Shown here one piece after another: positions 8,357 to 17,132 of a DNA stretch of 64,000 nt; position 1 is the stretch's first letter, and each line of letters begins with the position of its first letter. The translations under genes were made by a program, and so were the position numbers. The DNA is taken from contig UBJR01000009.1 in NCBI GenBank assembly GCA_900465675.1, positions 558,001 to 622,000 of the forward strand. Direction: 5' to 3'. The notes beneath the pieces are model-generated. The model did no database searches. It was not told the origin of the DNA and saw only the letters and a list, made by a program, of their open reading frames with translations. The stretch is from Hyphomicrobiales bacterium. GTDB taxonomy: Bacteria; Pseudomonadota; Alphaproteobacteria; Rhizobiales; Rhizobiaceae.

Positions 8357-9141
8357 AGGGTTCTCGTATCGGCGCCTGGTTCGCCATCATCATTGGTGCG
8401 ACCTACTTCATCGTTCCGCTTCTCGGCACGCTCGAGTTCTCGCTGCGCATGCGCCGCGACGGCTACAGCTTCGATGCCTACAAGTCGGTCTTCTCCGATG
8501 CCCAGTTCCAGCAGACCTTCGGCTATTCGATGCTGATGGCGCTGATGACCATCATCTTCGGCATGCTGCTCGTCGTGCCGACGGCCTATTGGGTTCGCCT
8601 GCGCGTACCGCAGATGCGCCAGATCATCGAGTTCATCACGCTGCTGCCGCTGGTCATCCCGGCGATCGTCATCGTCTTCGGCTATCTGCGCCTGTATAAC
8701 TCCTCGTCGATCCTGCCGCTGACCGGCTCGACCATGGGGACCAACGTGCTGCTGGTCTTCGCCTACATCACGCTGTCGCTGCCTTACATGTACCGCTCGG
8801 TCGATACGGCGATGCGCGCCATCGATGTGCGGACGCTGACGGAAGCCGCCGAAAGCCTCGGCGCCAAGTGGCCGACGATCATGTTCAAGTGCATCTTCCC
8901 GAACGTCATGAGCGGTGTGCTCTCGGGCGCCTTCATCACGCTGGCGATCGTCATGGGCGAATTCACCTTTGCCGCCCTGCTGAACCGTCCGGCCTTCGGT
9001 CCCTACCTGCAGCTCGTCGGTGCCAACAAGGCGTATGAGCCGTCGGCGCTCGCTGTGATCGCCTTCTCCATCACCTGGCTCAGCATGGGCTTGCTCAATC
9101 TCGTCTCCCGCTTCGGCAAAGCCCGTCCGGCCAAGGCTTAA
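8353..9141 (+). CDS. ABC transporter permease, subunit 2
   Basis: 262 aa, six predicted membrane spans, with the EAA loop EAAESLGAKWPTIMFKCIFPNVM. The ATG at 8353 forms an ATGA overlap with the stop of the first permease gene; a GTG at 8344 is an alternative three codons longer. The C-terminus ends in a basic tail (RFGKARPAKA). It is the second half of the membrane channel for the binding protein encoded at 6289. Confidence 0.86.
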   Translation: MKGSRIGAWFAIIIGATYFIVPLLGTLEFSLRMRRDGYSFDAYKSVFSDAQFQQTFGYSMLMALMTIIFGMLLVVPTAYWVRLRVPQMRQIIEFITLLPLVIPAIVIVFGYLRLYNSSSILPLTGSTMGTNVLLVFAYITLSLPYMYRSVDTAMRAIDVRTLTEAAESLGAKWPTIMFKCIFPNVMSGVLSGAFITLAIVMGEFTFAALLNRPAFGPYLQLVGANKAYEPSALAVIAFSITWLSMGLLNLVSRFGKARPAKA

Positions 9142-9153
9142 GGTATCCGTCTC

Positions 9154-10215
9154 ATGTCATTTCTCACGCTGACCAACATTCAGAAGTCCTTCGGCCAGGT
9201 TCAGGTCGTCAAGAACTTCAACATGAATATCGAGAAGGGAGAGTTCGTCTCCTTCCTCGGCCCATCGGGCTGTGGCAAGACCACCATCCTGCGTATGATC
9301 GCCGGTTTCGAAACGCCGACCGGCGGCTCGCTGACGATCAACGGCAAGGACCAGAGCCCGCTGAAGCCGAACCAGCGCAATATCGGCATGGTGTTCCAGG
9401 CCTACGCGCTGTTCCCGAACATGACGGTGCACGACAACGTCGCCTTCGGCATGAAGGTTGCAGGCAAGCCGAAGGCCGAGATCGACGCGCGCGTCAAGGA
9501 AATGCTCGGCCTGATCCGCCTCGACCACCTGGCGGAGCGCTACCCCTACCAGATGTCGGGCGGCCAGCAGCAGCGCGTGGCTCTCGCCCGCGCGCTCGCC
9601 GTCAAGCCGCAGGTCCTGCTTCTCGACGAACCGCTCTCGGCTCTCGACGCCAAGATCCGCGTATCGCTGCGCGAAGAAATCCGCGCCATCCAGCGCCAGC
9701 TCGGCATCACCACCGTCTTCGTCACCCATGACCAGGAAGAGGCGCTGTCGATCTCCGACCGCATCGTCGTCATGAACGCCGGCAAGGCTGACCAGATCGG
9801 CACGCCTTTCGAGATCTACAACACGCCGTCGACCCGCTTCGTCGCCTCGTTCGTCGGCACGCTGAACCTGATCGAAGCGAAGGTCGTCGACCCCGCTGCC
9901 AACCGCATCCAGATCGGCGATCAGGGCGTGACGCTGAAGCAGTCGGTGCAGACCTACAAGGCTGGCGATACCGTACAGCTGGCGCTGCGCCCGGAAGCCG
10001 GATCGCTGGCCGAAGGCGTCAAGAGCGACACGGCGCTGACCGGCGAAGTCGTCTCCGCCCACTTCCTGGGCTCGGTCATCCGCACCCGCATGAATGTCGG
10101 CGGCAACATCATTTCCTTCGACATGTTCAACAACCCGGGCGTCACCCCGCCCCAGTCGGGCGAAAGCGTCACGCTGCGCTTCATGGCGGCGGATCTTCTC
10201 GTCATCCGCGACTGA
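9154..10215 (+). CDS. ABC transporter ATP-binding protein with TOBE domain
   Basis: 353 aa. Walker A GPSGCGKTT near residue 40, Q-loop VFQAYALFPN, signature MSGGQQQRVALARAL, Walker B VLLLDEPLSALD and switch VTHDQEEAL; the last ~110 residues are a TOBE-type regulatory domain. It begins 12 bp after the second permease and completes the four-gene importer. This CUT2/PotA-like architecture fits iron, polyamine or organophosphonate systems equally well. Transcription probably ends at the hairpin at 10239. Confidence 0.88.
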   Translation: MSFLTLTNIQKSFGQVQVVKNFNMNIEKGEFVSFLGPSGCGKTTILRMIAGFETPTGGSLTINGKDQSPLKPNQRNIGMVFQAYALFPNMTVHDNVAFGMKVAGKPKAEIDARVKEMLGLIRLDHLAERYPYQMSGGQQQRVALARALAVKPQVLLLDEPLSALDAKIRVSLREEIRAIQRQLGITTVFVTHDQEEALSISDRIVVMNAGKADQIGTPFEIYNTPSTRFVASFVGTLNLIEAKVVDPAANRIQIGDQGVTLKQSVQTYKAGDTVQLALRPEAGSLAEGVKSDTALTGEVVSAHFLGSVIRTRMNVGGNIISFDMFNNPGVTPPQSGESVTLRFMAADLLVIRD

Positions 10216-10238
10216 CCGGACAGCATACCCTCCTGCCA

Positions 10239-10268
10239 GGCGCCGCTCACCGCGGCGCCTTTTTTCTT
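10239..10268 (+). terminator. Rho-independent terminator after the ABC importer operon
   Basis: An 8-bp perfect stem (GGCGCCGC / GCGGCGCC), a 5-nt loop, then TTTTTTCTTT. It lies 24 bp after the ATPase stop. Confidence 0.88.
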
Positions 10269-10404
10269 TGTGCAGTTTCCGCGATGCACGGCGGGCATTC
10301 CATCGGCCGGCGCAAAAAGGGCGGCATTGCCAAGCAACACCGCCCTTTGTTTTTAAATTCGTCGGCCCGGAGAAGGGCGGCTGCCTCCCTCACCCCGTCA
10401 AACC

Positions 10405-11406
10405 CTACCGGATCGCCTGATCGTTCCCATCAAACCGGTGCATATGCCCCCGGTCCGGCGTCGCGTAGACGATCTCATCAGGAGCATACTGATGCTCGCC
10501 GAAAAGCCGCGCCGTCAGCAGCCCGCATTGATCGGACTCCAGATAGACGATCGTGTCAGCACCGAGATGCTCGACATGGACGATCTTCGCGTTCCAGGTG
10601 CCGCTGTCGCGCGACAGCGTCAGATGCTCGGGACGCACGCCGATGGTCTTGGCTTCCGTGTCACCGAGCTTGTCCGCGGCAATGAAGTTCATCATCGGCG
10701 AGCCGATGAAGCCGGCGACGAAGACATTAGCCGGGCGGTTATAGAGCTCCATCGGCGAACCGACCTGCTCGATCGCGCCGGCATTCAGGACGACGATCTT
10801 GTCGGCCAGCGTCATCGCTTCGACCTGGTCGTGGGTGACGTAGATCATCGTCGCCTTCAGCTGACGATGCAGCTTGGCGATCTCCAGACGCGTCTGGACA
10901 CGCAAGGCGGCATCGAGGTTCGACAGCGGTTCGTCGAAGAGGAAGAGTTCAGGCTCGCGCACGATGGCTCGGCCGATGGCCACACGCTGGCGCTGGCCGC
11001 CGGAGAGCTCGGCCGGGCGGCGGGCGAGATAGGGCGCCAGCGACAGCATGCCGGAGGCCTCCGTCACCCGCTTCTCGATCTCGTCCTTCGGCTTGCCCGC
11101 CTGCTTCAGGCCGAGGCCCATGTTATCCTTGACGGTCAGGTGCGGATAGAGCGCGTAGGACTGGAACACCATGGCGATACCGCGCTTGGCAGGCGGCGTC
11201 AGCGTCTCGTCGCGGCCGTTGATCAGCACCGAGCCAGATGTGACGTCCTCCAGACCGGCGATGCTGCGCAGCAGGGTCGATTTCCCGCAGCCCGACGGGC
11301 CGACGAAAATGACGAACTCGCCGTCCTGCACCTCAAGGTCGATGCCCTTCAGCACCTCGTGCGTGCCGTAGGTCTTGCGGATGGATTTCAGTTGAAGCGA
11401 TCCCAA
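10405..11406 (-). CDS. CUT1 sugar ABC transporter ATP-binding protein (MalK/UgpC-like)
   Basis: 333 aa. Walker A GPSGCGKST, Q-loop VFQSYALYPHLTV, signature LSGGQRQRVAIGRAI, Walker B FLFDEPLSNLD, switch THDQVEAMTLADK, then a TOBE/MalK-type C-terminal domain (IGVRPEHLTL). The MalK type normally serves CUT1 permease pairs like those upstream. It is the last gene of the binding protein-permease-permease-oxidoreductase-ATPase series on the minus strand, starting 13 bp after the oxidoreductase stop. It is slightly shorter than E. coli MalK (371 aa). Confidence 0.9.
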   Translation of the reverse strand: MGSLQLKSIRKTYGTHEVLKGIDLEVQDGEFVIFVGPSGCGKSTLLRSIAGLEDVTSGSVLINGRDETLTPPAKRGIAMVFQSYALYPHLTVKDNMGLGLKQAGKPKDEIEKRVTEASGMLSLAPYLARRPAELSGGQRQRVAIGRAIVREPELFLFDEPLSNLDAALRVQTRLEIAKLHRQLKATMIYVTHDQVEAMTLADKIVVLNAGAIEQVGSPMELYNRPANVFVAGFIGSPMMNFIAADKLGDTEAKTIGVRPEHLTLSRDSGTWNAKIVHVEHLGADTIVYLESDQCGLLTARLFGEHQYAPDEIVYATPDRGHMHRFDGNDQAIR

Positions 11407-11418
11407 GGGTCGAATTCC

Positions 11419-12483
11419 TTACAGTTTGACCGGCTGGCCGGTGCGTACGCTCTCGTCGGCGGCAAGGCAGATGCGCAGCGAAGCCACCGCATCGCCCATA
11501 TGCCTGTTAAGGTCGATATCCTCGCGGATGGCCTTCAGCATGAAGGCCTGCTCGAAATCGCAGAGTTCCTGATGGCCGGGCTCGCCCGCCATCGTCATGT
11601 CCTGATCCGGCGTGATGAACTTGCCGTCAGGCCCGGTCTCGGCGTTGTGAAGGCGGATGACGGATGTCTTCGTGTGCGTGTCGATATCGTCGGACTTGGC
11701 GTTCGGATCCATGACGATCGAGACCGCGCCGTTCGGCGACATCACGTCCTTCACGAAGAAGGCTGTCTCCGAAATCATCGGCCCCCAGCCGGCTTCGTAC
11801 CAGCCGACCGAACCGTCTTCGAACAGCACCTGCAGCTGGCCGTAGTTATACATGTCAGGCGCGATCTCGTTGGAGAGGCGTAGGCCCATGCCGCGCACTT
11901 CGACCGGCTTGGCGTCGGTGATCTGGCACATGACGTCGACATAATGCACGCCGCAATCGACGATCGGCGATGTCGTCTGCATCAGCGACTTATGGGTTTC
12001 CCAGGTCGGGCCGCTGGACTGCTGATTGAGGTTCATGCGGAACACATAGGGGCCGCCGAGCCTGCGCGCTTCCTCGATCAGCTTGATCCAGGACGGGTGA
12101 TGGCGAAGGATGTAGCCGATGACAAGCTTGCGCCCGGCCTTCTTCGCAGCCGCCACGACGCGCTCGGCGTCGGCAACGGTGGTCGCCAGCGGCTTTTCGA
12201 CGAAGACGTCGCAGCCCGCCTCGAATGCCGCAACGGCGTAGTCGGCATGGCTGTCGGAATAGGTGCAGACGGCGCAGAGATCAGGCTTCAGCTCGGCAAG
12301 GGCCGCATAAAAATCCGGATGGATCTTGTAGCCTGAAAGAGCCGGATCGAGCTTCGGCGCCGAGCGGTTGACGAGGCCGACGATCTCATAGCCGGGGTTG
12401 TTGTGATAGGCGAGCGCGTGGCTGCGGCCCATATTGCCGAGACCGGCAACGAGGACGCGGACGGGCTTTTGTGAACTGATCAT
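11419..12483 (-). CDS. Gfo/Idh/MocA family oxidoreductase
   Basis: 354 aa NAD(P)-dependent sugar dehydrogenase type. The Rossmann fingerprint is VLVAGLGNMGRSHALAY at the N-terminus, the conserved EKPLATT motif follows near residue 97, and the C-terminal sheet domain carries DCGVHYVDVMCQITDA with the usual catalytic-region His. Its start overlaps the stop of the upstream permease gene by 4 bp (ATGA), so it is made with the transporter and probably acts on the imported sugar. The substrate is unknown; amino sugar derivatives are suggested by the divergent kinase. Confidence 0.88.
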   Translation of the reverse strand: MISSQKPVRVLVAGLGNMGRSHALAYHNNPGYEIVGLVNRSAPKLDPALSGYKIHPDFYAALAELKPDLCAVCTYSDSHADYAVAAFEAGCDVFVEKPLATTVADAERVVAAAKKAGRKLVIGYILRHHPSWIKLIEEARRLGGPYVFRMNLNQQSSGPTWETHKSLMQTTSPIVDCGVHYVDVMCQITDAKPVEVRGMGLRLSNEIAPDMYNYGQLQVLFEDGSVGWYEAGWGPMISETAFFVKDVMSPNGAVSIVMDPNAKSDDIDTHTKTSVIRLHNAETGPDGKFITPDQDMTMAGEPGHQELCDFEQAFMLKAIREDIDLNRHMGDAVASLRICLAADESVRTGQPVKL

Positions 12484-13322
12484 TTCACTGCTCCGGAAGT
12501 GATGCCGCGGATCAGCTGCCGCGAGAAGATGACGTAGAGAACGAGGATCGGCAGGATCGCCAGCGACAGTGCCGCCAGAACCGCATTCCAGTTGGTGACG
12601 AACTGGCCGATGAAGATCTGCGAACCCAGCGTCACGGTCTTGGTGGCTTCGGCCGGCGCCAGGATCAGCGGGAACCAGAGATCGTTCCAGATCGGGATCA
12701 TGGTGAAGACGGCAACCGTCGCCATGGCTGGGCGCACCAGCGGCAGCACCAGGCGGAAGAAGATCGCATATTCCGAGAGACCGTCGATACGCCCGGCATT
12801 CTTCAGATCGTCGGAGACTGTGCGCATGAACTCAGAGAGAATGAAGATCGCGAGCGGAATGCCTTGCGCCGTATAGACGAGAACAAGCGCCGTCAGCGTG
12901 TTGACGAGACCGGCAGCGACCATGCCTTGCAGGATGGCGACCGTGCCGAGGCGGATCGGGATCATGATGCCGATCGCCATGTAGAGGCCAACGAGCGTAT
13001 TGCCCCTGAAGCGGTATTCCGACAGTGCGAAAGCGGCCATTGCGCCGAACAGCAGCACCAGGAAGATCGCCACCACCGTGACGATAAAGCTGTTCTGGAA
13101 GTAGAGCGCGAAATCGCCCTGCCCCAGCACCGTCTGATAGCCGACAAGGCTGAAGGTCGATGGCGTCGGGATCTGCAGCGGCGAGCGGAAGATCGCGTTG
13201 CGATCCTTGAACGAGTTGATGATCGTCAGGAACACCGGGAAGATGGCAATCAGCGTGTAGCCGAGGAGCGCCAGGTGAACGAGCCCGGTGCGCAGAGGAG
13301 ACGTGCGTGCTTTGTTGGACAT
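12480..13322 (-). CDS. CUT1 sugar ABC transporter permease (MalG-like)
   Basis: 280 aa with six predicted spans and an EAA-type loop (KNAGRIDGLSEYAIFFRLVLPLVRPAM, broken by position). ATG 13322 gives MSNKARTS; an open frame upstream adds 24 non-family residues. The C-terminal RQLIRGITSGAVK tail is typical of MalG-type subunits. It lies 10 bp after the other permease gene and overlaps the oxidoreductase gene by 4 bp, so the three are co-translated. Confidence 0.88.
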   Translation of the reverse strand: MSNKARTSPLRTGLVHLALLGYTLIAIFPVFLTIINSFKDRNAIFRSPLQIPTPSTFSLVGYQTVLGQGDFALYFQNSFIVTVVAIFLVLLFGAMAAFALSEYRFRGNTLVGLYMAIGIMIPIRLGTVAILQGMVAAGLVNTLTALVLVYTAQGIPLAIFILSEFMRTVSDDLKNAGRIDGLSEYAIFFRLVLPLVRPAMATVAVFTMIPIWNDLWFPLILAPAEATKTVTLGSQIFIGQFVTNWNAVLAALSLAILPILVLYVIFSRQLIRGITSGAVK

Positions 13323-13332
13323 GTCGCGCCCC

Positions 13333-14277
13333 TCAGAACTGATACCGGCGCATGCGCCGCTGGATGGCAAAGAGATAGAAGGAGACGCCGGCAAGAATGA
13401 TGACGAACATCACGGTAGCGATCGTCGCCCCCATCGAGCGGTCGCCGAGTTGCAGCTGGAAACCGAAGAAGGTGCGGTAGAGCAGCGTGCCCAGGATATC
13501 GGTCGACATGTCAGGCCCCGCGAGAGCGCCCTGCACGGTATAGACAAGGTCAAAGGCGTTGAAATTGCCGACGAAAGTCAGGATCGAAATGATGCCGATG
13601 GCAGGCAGGATGAGCGGCAGCTTGATCTTCCAGAACTGCGCCCAGCCGGTAATGCCGTCGCATTCGGCAGCCTCGATCACCTCTTCGGGGATCGACAGCA
13701 GCGCCGCGTAGATCAACATCATCGGTATGCCGATATACTGCCAGTTGGAAATCAGCGACACGGCGATCAGCGCCGGACCGGACTGGCCGAGCCAGGGCGC
13801 GAAGAGGCCCTTCAGCCCGACGAGGCCCATCAGCCAGGGCGCAACGCCCCAGATCGGCGACAGGATCAGCTTCCAGATGAAGCCGACGATGACGAAGGAC
13901 AGCAGCGTCGGCAGGAACATGGCGGTGCGGTAGAAGGCCACGAACCGCAGCCGCGGCGTCGACAGCAGGGCCGCCAGCGCAATGCCGATCGGGTTCTGCA
14001 CGCACATATGGATGACGAAGAAGATCAGGTTGTTGACCAGCGCGTTCCAGAAGTCGTGCGCCCAGCGCGCGTCACCGAACAGCACCTTGTAGTTCGCCAG
14101 CCCAACGAAGGCCGGCTGACCGTCAACGAGATTGTAGAACGAAAGCCTGAGCGTTTCGATCAGCGGCAGGATCATGATCGCCGAATAGACGACGAATGCC
14201 GGAAAGAGAAAGACGCCGATATGCCAGCGTATGGGGCGCTTGATCGGGGTGATGTCTGCCGATGTCTGGTCGGTCAC
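13333..14277 (-). CDS. CUT1 sugar ABC transporter permease (MalF-like); start uncertain
   Basis: About 314 aa with six membrane spans and the EAA loop EAAECDGITGWAQFWKIKLP. Start choice is not trivial: an ATG at 14307 and a GTG at 14322 both lie inside the arm of the long palindromic repeat at 14301-14418, and the ATG has an AGGA directly abutting it. GTG 14277 has GGAG six bases upstream and lies wholly outside the repeat, so it is preferred; a TTG at 14295 is another option. Insertion of the repeat may have replaced or trimmed the original start region. It pairs with the MalG-like subunit to form the channel. Confidence 0.84.
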   Translation of the reverse strand: MTDQTSADITPIKRPIRWHIGVFLFPAFVVYSAIMILPLIETLRLSFYNLVDGQPAFVGLANYKVLFGDARWAHDFWNALVNNLIFFVIHMCVQNPIGIALAALLSTPRLRFVAFYRTAMFLPTLLSFVIVGFIWKLILSPIWGVAPWLMGLVGLKGLFAPWLGQSGPALIAVSLISNWQYIGIPMMLIYAALLSIPEEVIEAAECDGITGWAQFWKIKLPLILPAIGIISILTFVGNFNAFDLVYTVQGALAGPDMSTDILGTLLYRTFFGFQLQLGDRSMGATIATVMFVIILAGVSFYLFAIQRRMRRYQF

Positions 14278-14300
14278 GGTTTGCTCCGAGGTCAACGTCT

Positions 14301-14418
14301 CCCTCATTCCTGTGCTTGTCACAGGAATCCAGTGGCGCCGCGTCTGCGGCGCCGGAGACTCTTTTCACGCGAAAGACTTCGCGTGGCTGGATTCCTGTGA
14401 CAAGCACAGGAATGAGGG
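14301..14418. repeat. RIME-like mosaic palindrome between binding-protein and permease genes
   Basis: A perfect 32-bp inverted repeat (14301-14332 and 14387-14418). Each arm contains its own small palindrome (ATTCCTGTG / CACAGGAAT), and the centre holds two more perfect hairpins: GGCGCCGC-GTCT-GCGGCGCC (14334-14353) and CACGCGAA-N4-TTCGCGTG (14366-14385). This mosaic of palindromes and the ~118-bp size match Rhizobium intergenic mosaic elements. In mRNA it would fold into a four-armed structure between the binding-protein and permease cistrons. Its edge touches the start region of the permease gene. Confidence 0.85.
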
Positions 14419-14455
14419 TGGCAAAAGGGTTGCCACCCCCAATATCTGTCAGGCG

Positions 14456-15715
14456 TTACTTGCCAGGCTTGTACCAGCTGTCGAGGCCCTTCTGGAGCTT
14501 CTCGCCGGCGACGGCAGGCGTGTCGGTGCCGTTGATGACGTTGGCCGATTCAACCCAGGTCTCGTTTTCGAGGTTCGGGGTGCCGCGCGACAGGATCTGG
14601 TAGGTCGAGCGGACGGTCGACTTGTACGGGCCGCGCCAGGAAACGAATTCCTGAGCCAGCGGATCGCTCATCTTCACAGGGTTGGAGTTCAGGCTGAAGA
14701 AGCCCGGCAGCGAGTTCGCGTAGATGTCGGCGAATTCGCTCGAAGCAACCCACGACAGGAATTTCTTGGCTTCTTCGGCATGGGCGCTCTTGGCGTTCAG
14801 GGCAACGCCGATATCCGGATGGTCGGAGATGTAGCCCTGATCGCCAGCCTTCGGAACCGGCGGCGGGAATGCGCCCATCTTGAACTGTGCCTGCGTGTTG
14901 AACAGCGCGATTTCCCACGAACCGGCAGGATAGATCGCTGCGCGGCCGAGCGTGAAGAGGTTCTGGCTGTCCGAGTAGGTCTGCGCTTCGAAGCCGTCGC
15001 CGAGGTAAGGCTTCCACTTGGCAAGCTCTTCGTAAGGCTTGACCCAGTCGGCATCCGTCAGCTTCTGCTTGCCGGAGATCAGAGCGGCGCGGCCGTCTTC
15101 ACCCTTCCAGTAGTTCGGACCGATGTTCTGGTAGCCCATGGTCGCGGCTTCCCAGAGATCCTTCGTGCCCATGGCGAGCGGGATATAGGTGCCGTCAGCC
15201 TTGATCTTGTCGAGGGCTGCGAAGAACTCGTCTTCCGTCTTCGGGATCGAGATGCCGAGCTTGTCGAAGGCATCCTTGTTGTAGATGAAGCCGTGGATAA
15301 CGGATGCCATCGGCACGCAGAAGCTCGACTTGCCGTCGTCGGTGGACCAGGCAGCCTTGGCGACCGGCGTGAAGTTCTCCATGCCCGGCAGGCTCGTCAG
15401 GTCGGCAAGCTGCTTCTTGTTGAAGAGCTCGAGCGAAGCATCGAACGGACGGCAGGTGATGATGTCGCCAGCGGAACCGGCATCGAGCTTGGCGTTCAGC
15501 GAAGCATTGTATTCAGTCGGGGCGGTCGGCGAGAAGACGATCTTGATGCCCGGGTTCTTGGCTTCGAAAGCCGGGATGATCTTTTCCTGCCAGATCTGCA
15601 GGTCGTCGTTACGCCAGCTTTCAACCGTCAGCGTCACGTCGGCGCCATAGGCAAAACCGGCCGACGTCAGCAGGCTCGACGCCAGCAGGAAGCTTTTCAG
15701 AGCAGTGTTTTTCAT
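14456..15715 (-). CDS. CUT1 sugar ABC transporter substrate-binding protein
   Basis: 419 aa with a signal peptide (residues 1-24, cleavage after GFAYG). Family-1 binding-protein features are PAFEAKNPGIKIVFSP, the DIITCRPFDAS segment, VIHGFIYNKDAFDKLGI and PAGSWEIALF. It is the first gene of the minus-strand importer and is separated from the permeases by the RIME-like palindrome. GAGAGGG precedes the ATG. The large divergent gap to the amino-sugar kinase suggests joint control by the GntR regulator encoded at 17129. An N-acetylglucosamine or related amino-sugar ligand is inferred from that kinase. Confidence 0.88.
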   Translation of the reverse strand: MKNTALKSFLLASSLLTSAGFAYGADVTLTVESWRNDDLQIWQEKIIPAFEAKNPGIKIVFSPTAPTEYNASLNAKLDAGSAGDIITCRPFDASLELFNKKQLADLTSLPGMENFTPVAKAAWSTDDGKSSFCVPMASVIHGFIYNKDAFDKLGISIPKTEDEFFAALDKIKADGTYIPLAMGTKDLWEAATMGYQNIGPNYWKGEDGRAALISGKQKLTDADWVKPYEELAKWKPYLGDGFEAQTYSDSQNLFTLGRAAIYPAGSWEIALFNTQAQFKMGAFPPPVPKAGDQGYISDHPDIGVALNAKSAHAEEAKKFLSWVASSEFADIYANSLPGFFSLNSNPVKMSDPLAQEFVSWRGPYKSTVRSTYQILSRGTPNLENETWVESANVINGTDTPAVAGEKLQKGLDSWYKPGK

Positions 15716-16247
15716 TTCCCTCTCCTGTTTTTAAGCGCCATCAGGCGCGTCTTTGGTTCTGAAACAAGCAATCGGAGTGTCTGAGGAAACACCCAACGCC
15801 CCTTTGGAGGATCGCCAGGGCTGGCGGTCCCTTAAGCTCGAACCGGCATGAAGGCTTGAAGCCTCCGGGCCGGACTGCACCTCCCATACACAAGCGGGGC
15901 GCGGTGTTTTCATAAGGAAAAAGCTGATGATGACGGGCCGGCGGATTGCCTGAACGGGCAGTTACGCGTCAAACCCAATCACCTTCAGGAGCGTCCCGGC
16001 ATTTGATTTTGGCGCCGGTGTAAATTTGCCCCTGTTTGCTGTTCCCTTTTTCAGAATTAAGGCCAAAAAAATACCAATTGTCCAGCCGAATTTAACTTTT
16101 GGCGGTCCGAATTTTCATAAAAAATTTTTATCATTGAATATCAACATGATAGAAATATGAAATTTCAAAGCCAATTTTGCTTGGTAAATGGTATTTTTTT
16201 GGTATGGTAATAAAAAAACGACGGGAACAGCGTTATCCGGGGGTCCG
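15716..16247. promoter_or_regulatory. Divergent control region with TGGTA repeats (candidate GntR operators)
   Basis: 532 bp without a convincing gene between the sugar importer (minus) and the kinase-regulator pair (plus). The half nearer the kinase is very AT-rich. TGGTA occurs four times in tandem orientation at 16182, 16189, 16200 and 16205, and its complement TACCA once at 16072 within ATACCAATTG. HutC-type GntR regulators bind short GGTNTAxACC-like dyads, so these are plausible operators. No riboswitch fold was recognised. Confidence 0.5.
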
Positions 16248-17132
16248 ATGACGGAACTGGCAATCGGCATTGATGGCGGCGGGTCAAGCTGCCGCGCCGC
16301 GGTCGCAGACCGGAGCGGCAAGATTCTGGGCCGCGGCACCGCAGGCCCCGCCAATATCCTGTCCAATCTCCAGGGTTCCCTGGAAAACATCATTCTCGCC
16401 GCGAAAGAAGCATTGCGCGATGCCGCATTGCCGCCTGAAACCGTTTCCAGCGTCTCCGCCGTCGTCGGCGTGGCAGGCGCCAATGTCGGCAACTACAGCA
16501 GCCGTATCGAAAAGGCCCTTCCCTTTGCCGATGGCAAGGTTGTGACCGATGCCTTGATCGCGCTGCAGGGCGCACTCGGTGATTCCGACGGTGTCATCGG
16601 CGCCTTCGGCACCGGCTCCGTCTACAATGCGCGGCGCCACGGCACGATCAGCGGCATCGGCGGCTGGGGCTTCATCGTCGGCGACCAGGCAAGCGGCGCC
16701 CGCCTCGGCCGCGACCTGCTGGAACGCTCGCTTCTCGCTTATGACAAGGTACGGCGCGGCTCTGCCTTGACCGAAAAGATCATGGCCGAGTTCGAAAACG
16801 ATCCGGAAAAGCTCGTCGAATTCGCCCATGTCTCCAAGCCCAAGGATTTCGCGCGCTACGCGCCGGTGATCTTCGATCATGCGAACAACAATGACGAAGT
16901 CGCAGTTGGCATCGTCAGCGAAGCCGCAGCCGCGATCGGCGAAAATCTCGATGCGCTGATCTGGCCGGAATGCCCGGCGATCTGCCTGCTGGGTGGCCTG
17001 GCAAAAGCCTATCGCCCCTGGCTCGCGGAGCGCCATGTGGCGCTGCTCGCCGAACCGAAAGGCGACGTGCTGCAGGGGGCTGTCGAACTGGCCGTCAAAC
17101 GCCTTCACATCGAGACGCGGGGGGCGGCATGA
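16248..17132 (+). CDS. BadF/BadG/BcrA/BcrD-type kinase, probable N-acetylglucosamine kinase
   Basis: 294 aa ASKHA-fold sugar kinase. Phosphate 1 motif IGIDGGGSSCRAAVAD at the N-terminus, GVAGANVG, the acidic VVTDALIAL and adenosine motif GAFGTGSVYNARR / GIGGWGFIVGDQASGA. NagK-type kinases of this family phosphorylate N-acetylglucosamine at C6 in the cytoplasm. ATG 16248 is chosen because family homology starts at MTELAIGIDGG and GGGGG lies just upstream. Its stop overlaps the start of the GntR gene (ATGA). The neighbouring importer would supply the sugar. Confidence 0.83.
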   Translation: MTELAIGIDGGGSSCRAAVADRSGKILGRGTAGPANILSNLQGSLENIILAAKEALRDAALPPETVSSVSAVVGVAGANVGNYSSRIEKALPFADGKVVTDALIALQGALGDSDGVIGAFGTGSVYNARRHGTISGIGGWGFIVGDQASGARLGRDLLERSLLAYDKVRRGSALTEKIMAEFENDPEKLVEFAHVSKPKDFARYAPVIFDHANNNDEVAVGIVSEAAAAIGENLDALIWPECPAICLLGGLAKAYRPWLAERHVALLAEPKGDVLQGAVELAVKRLHIETRGAA

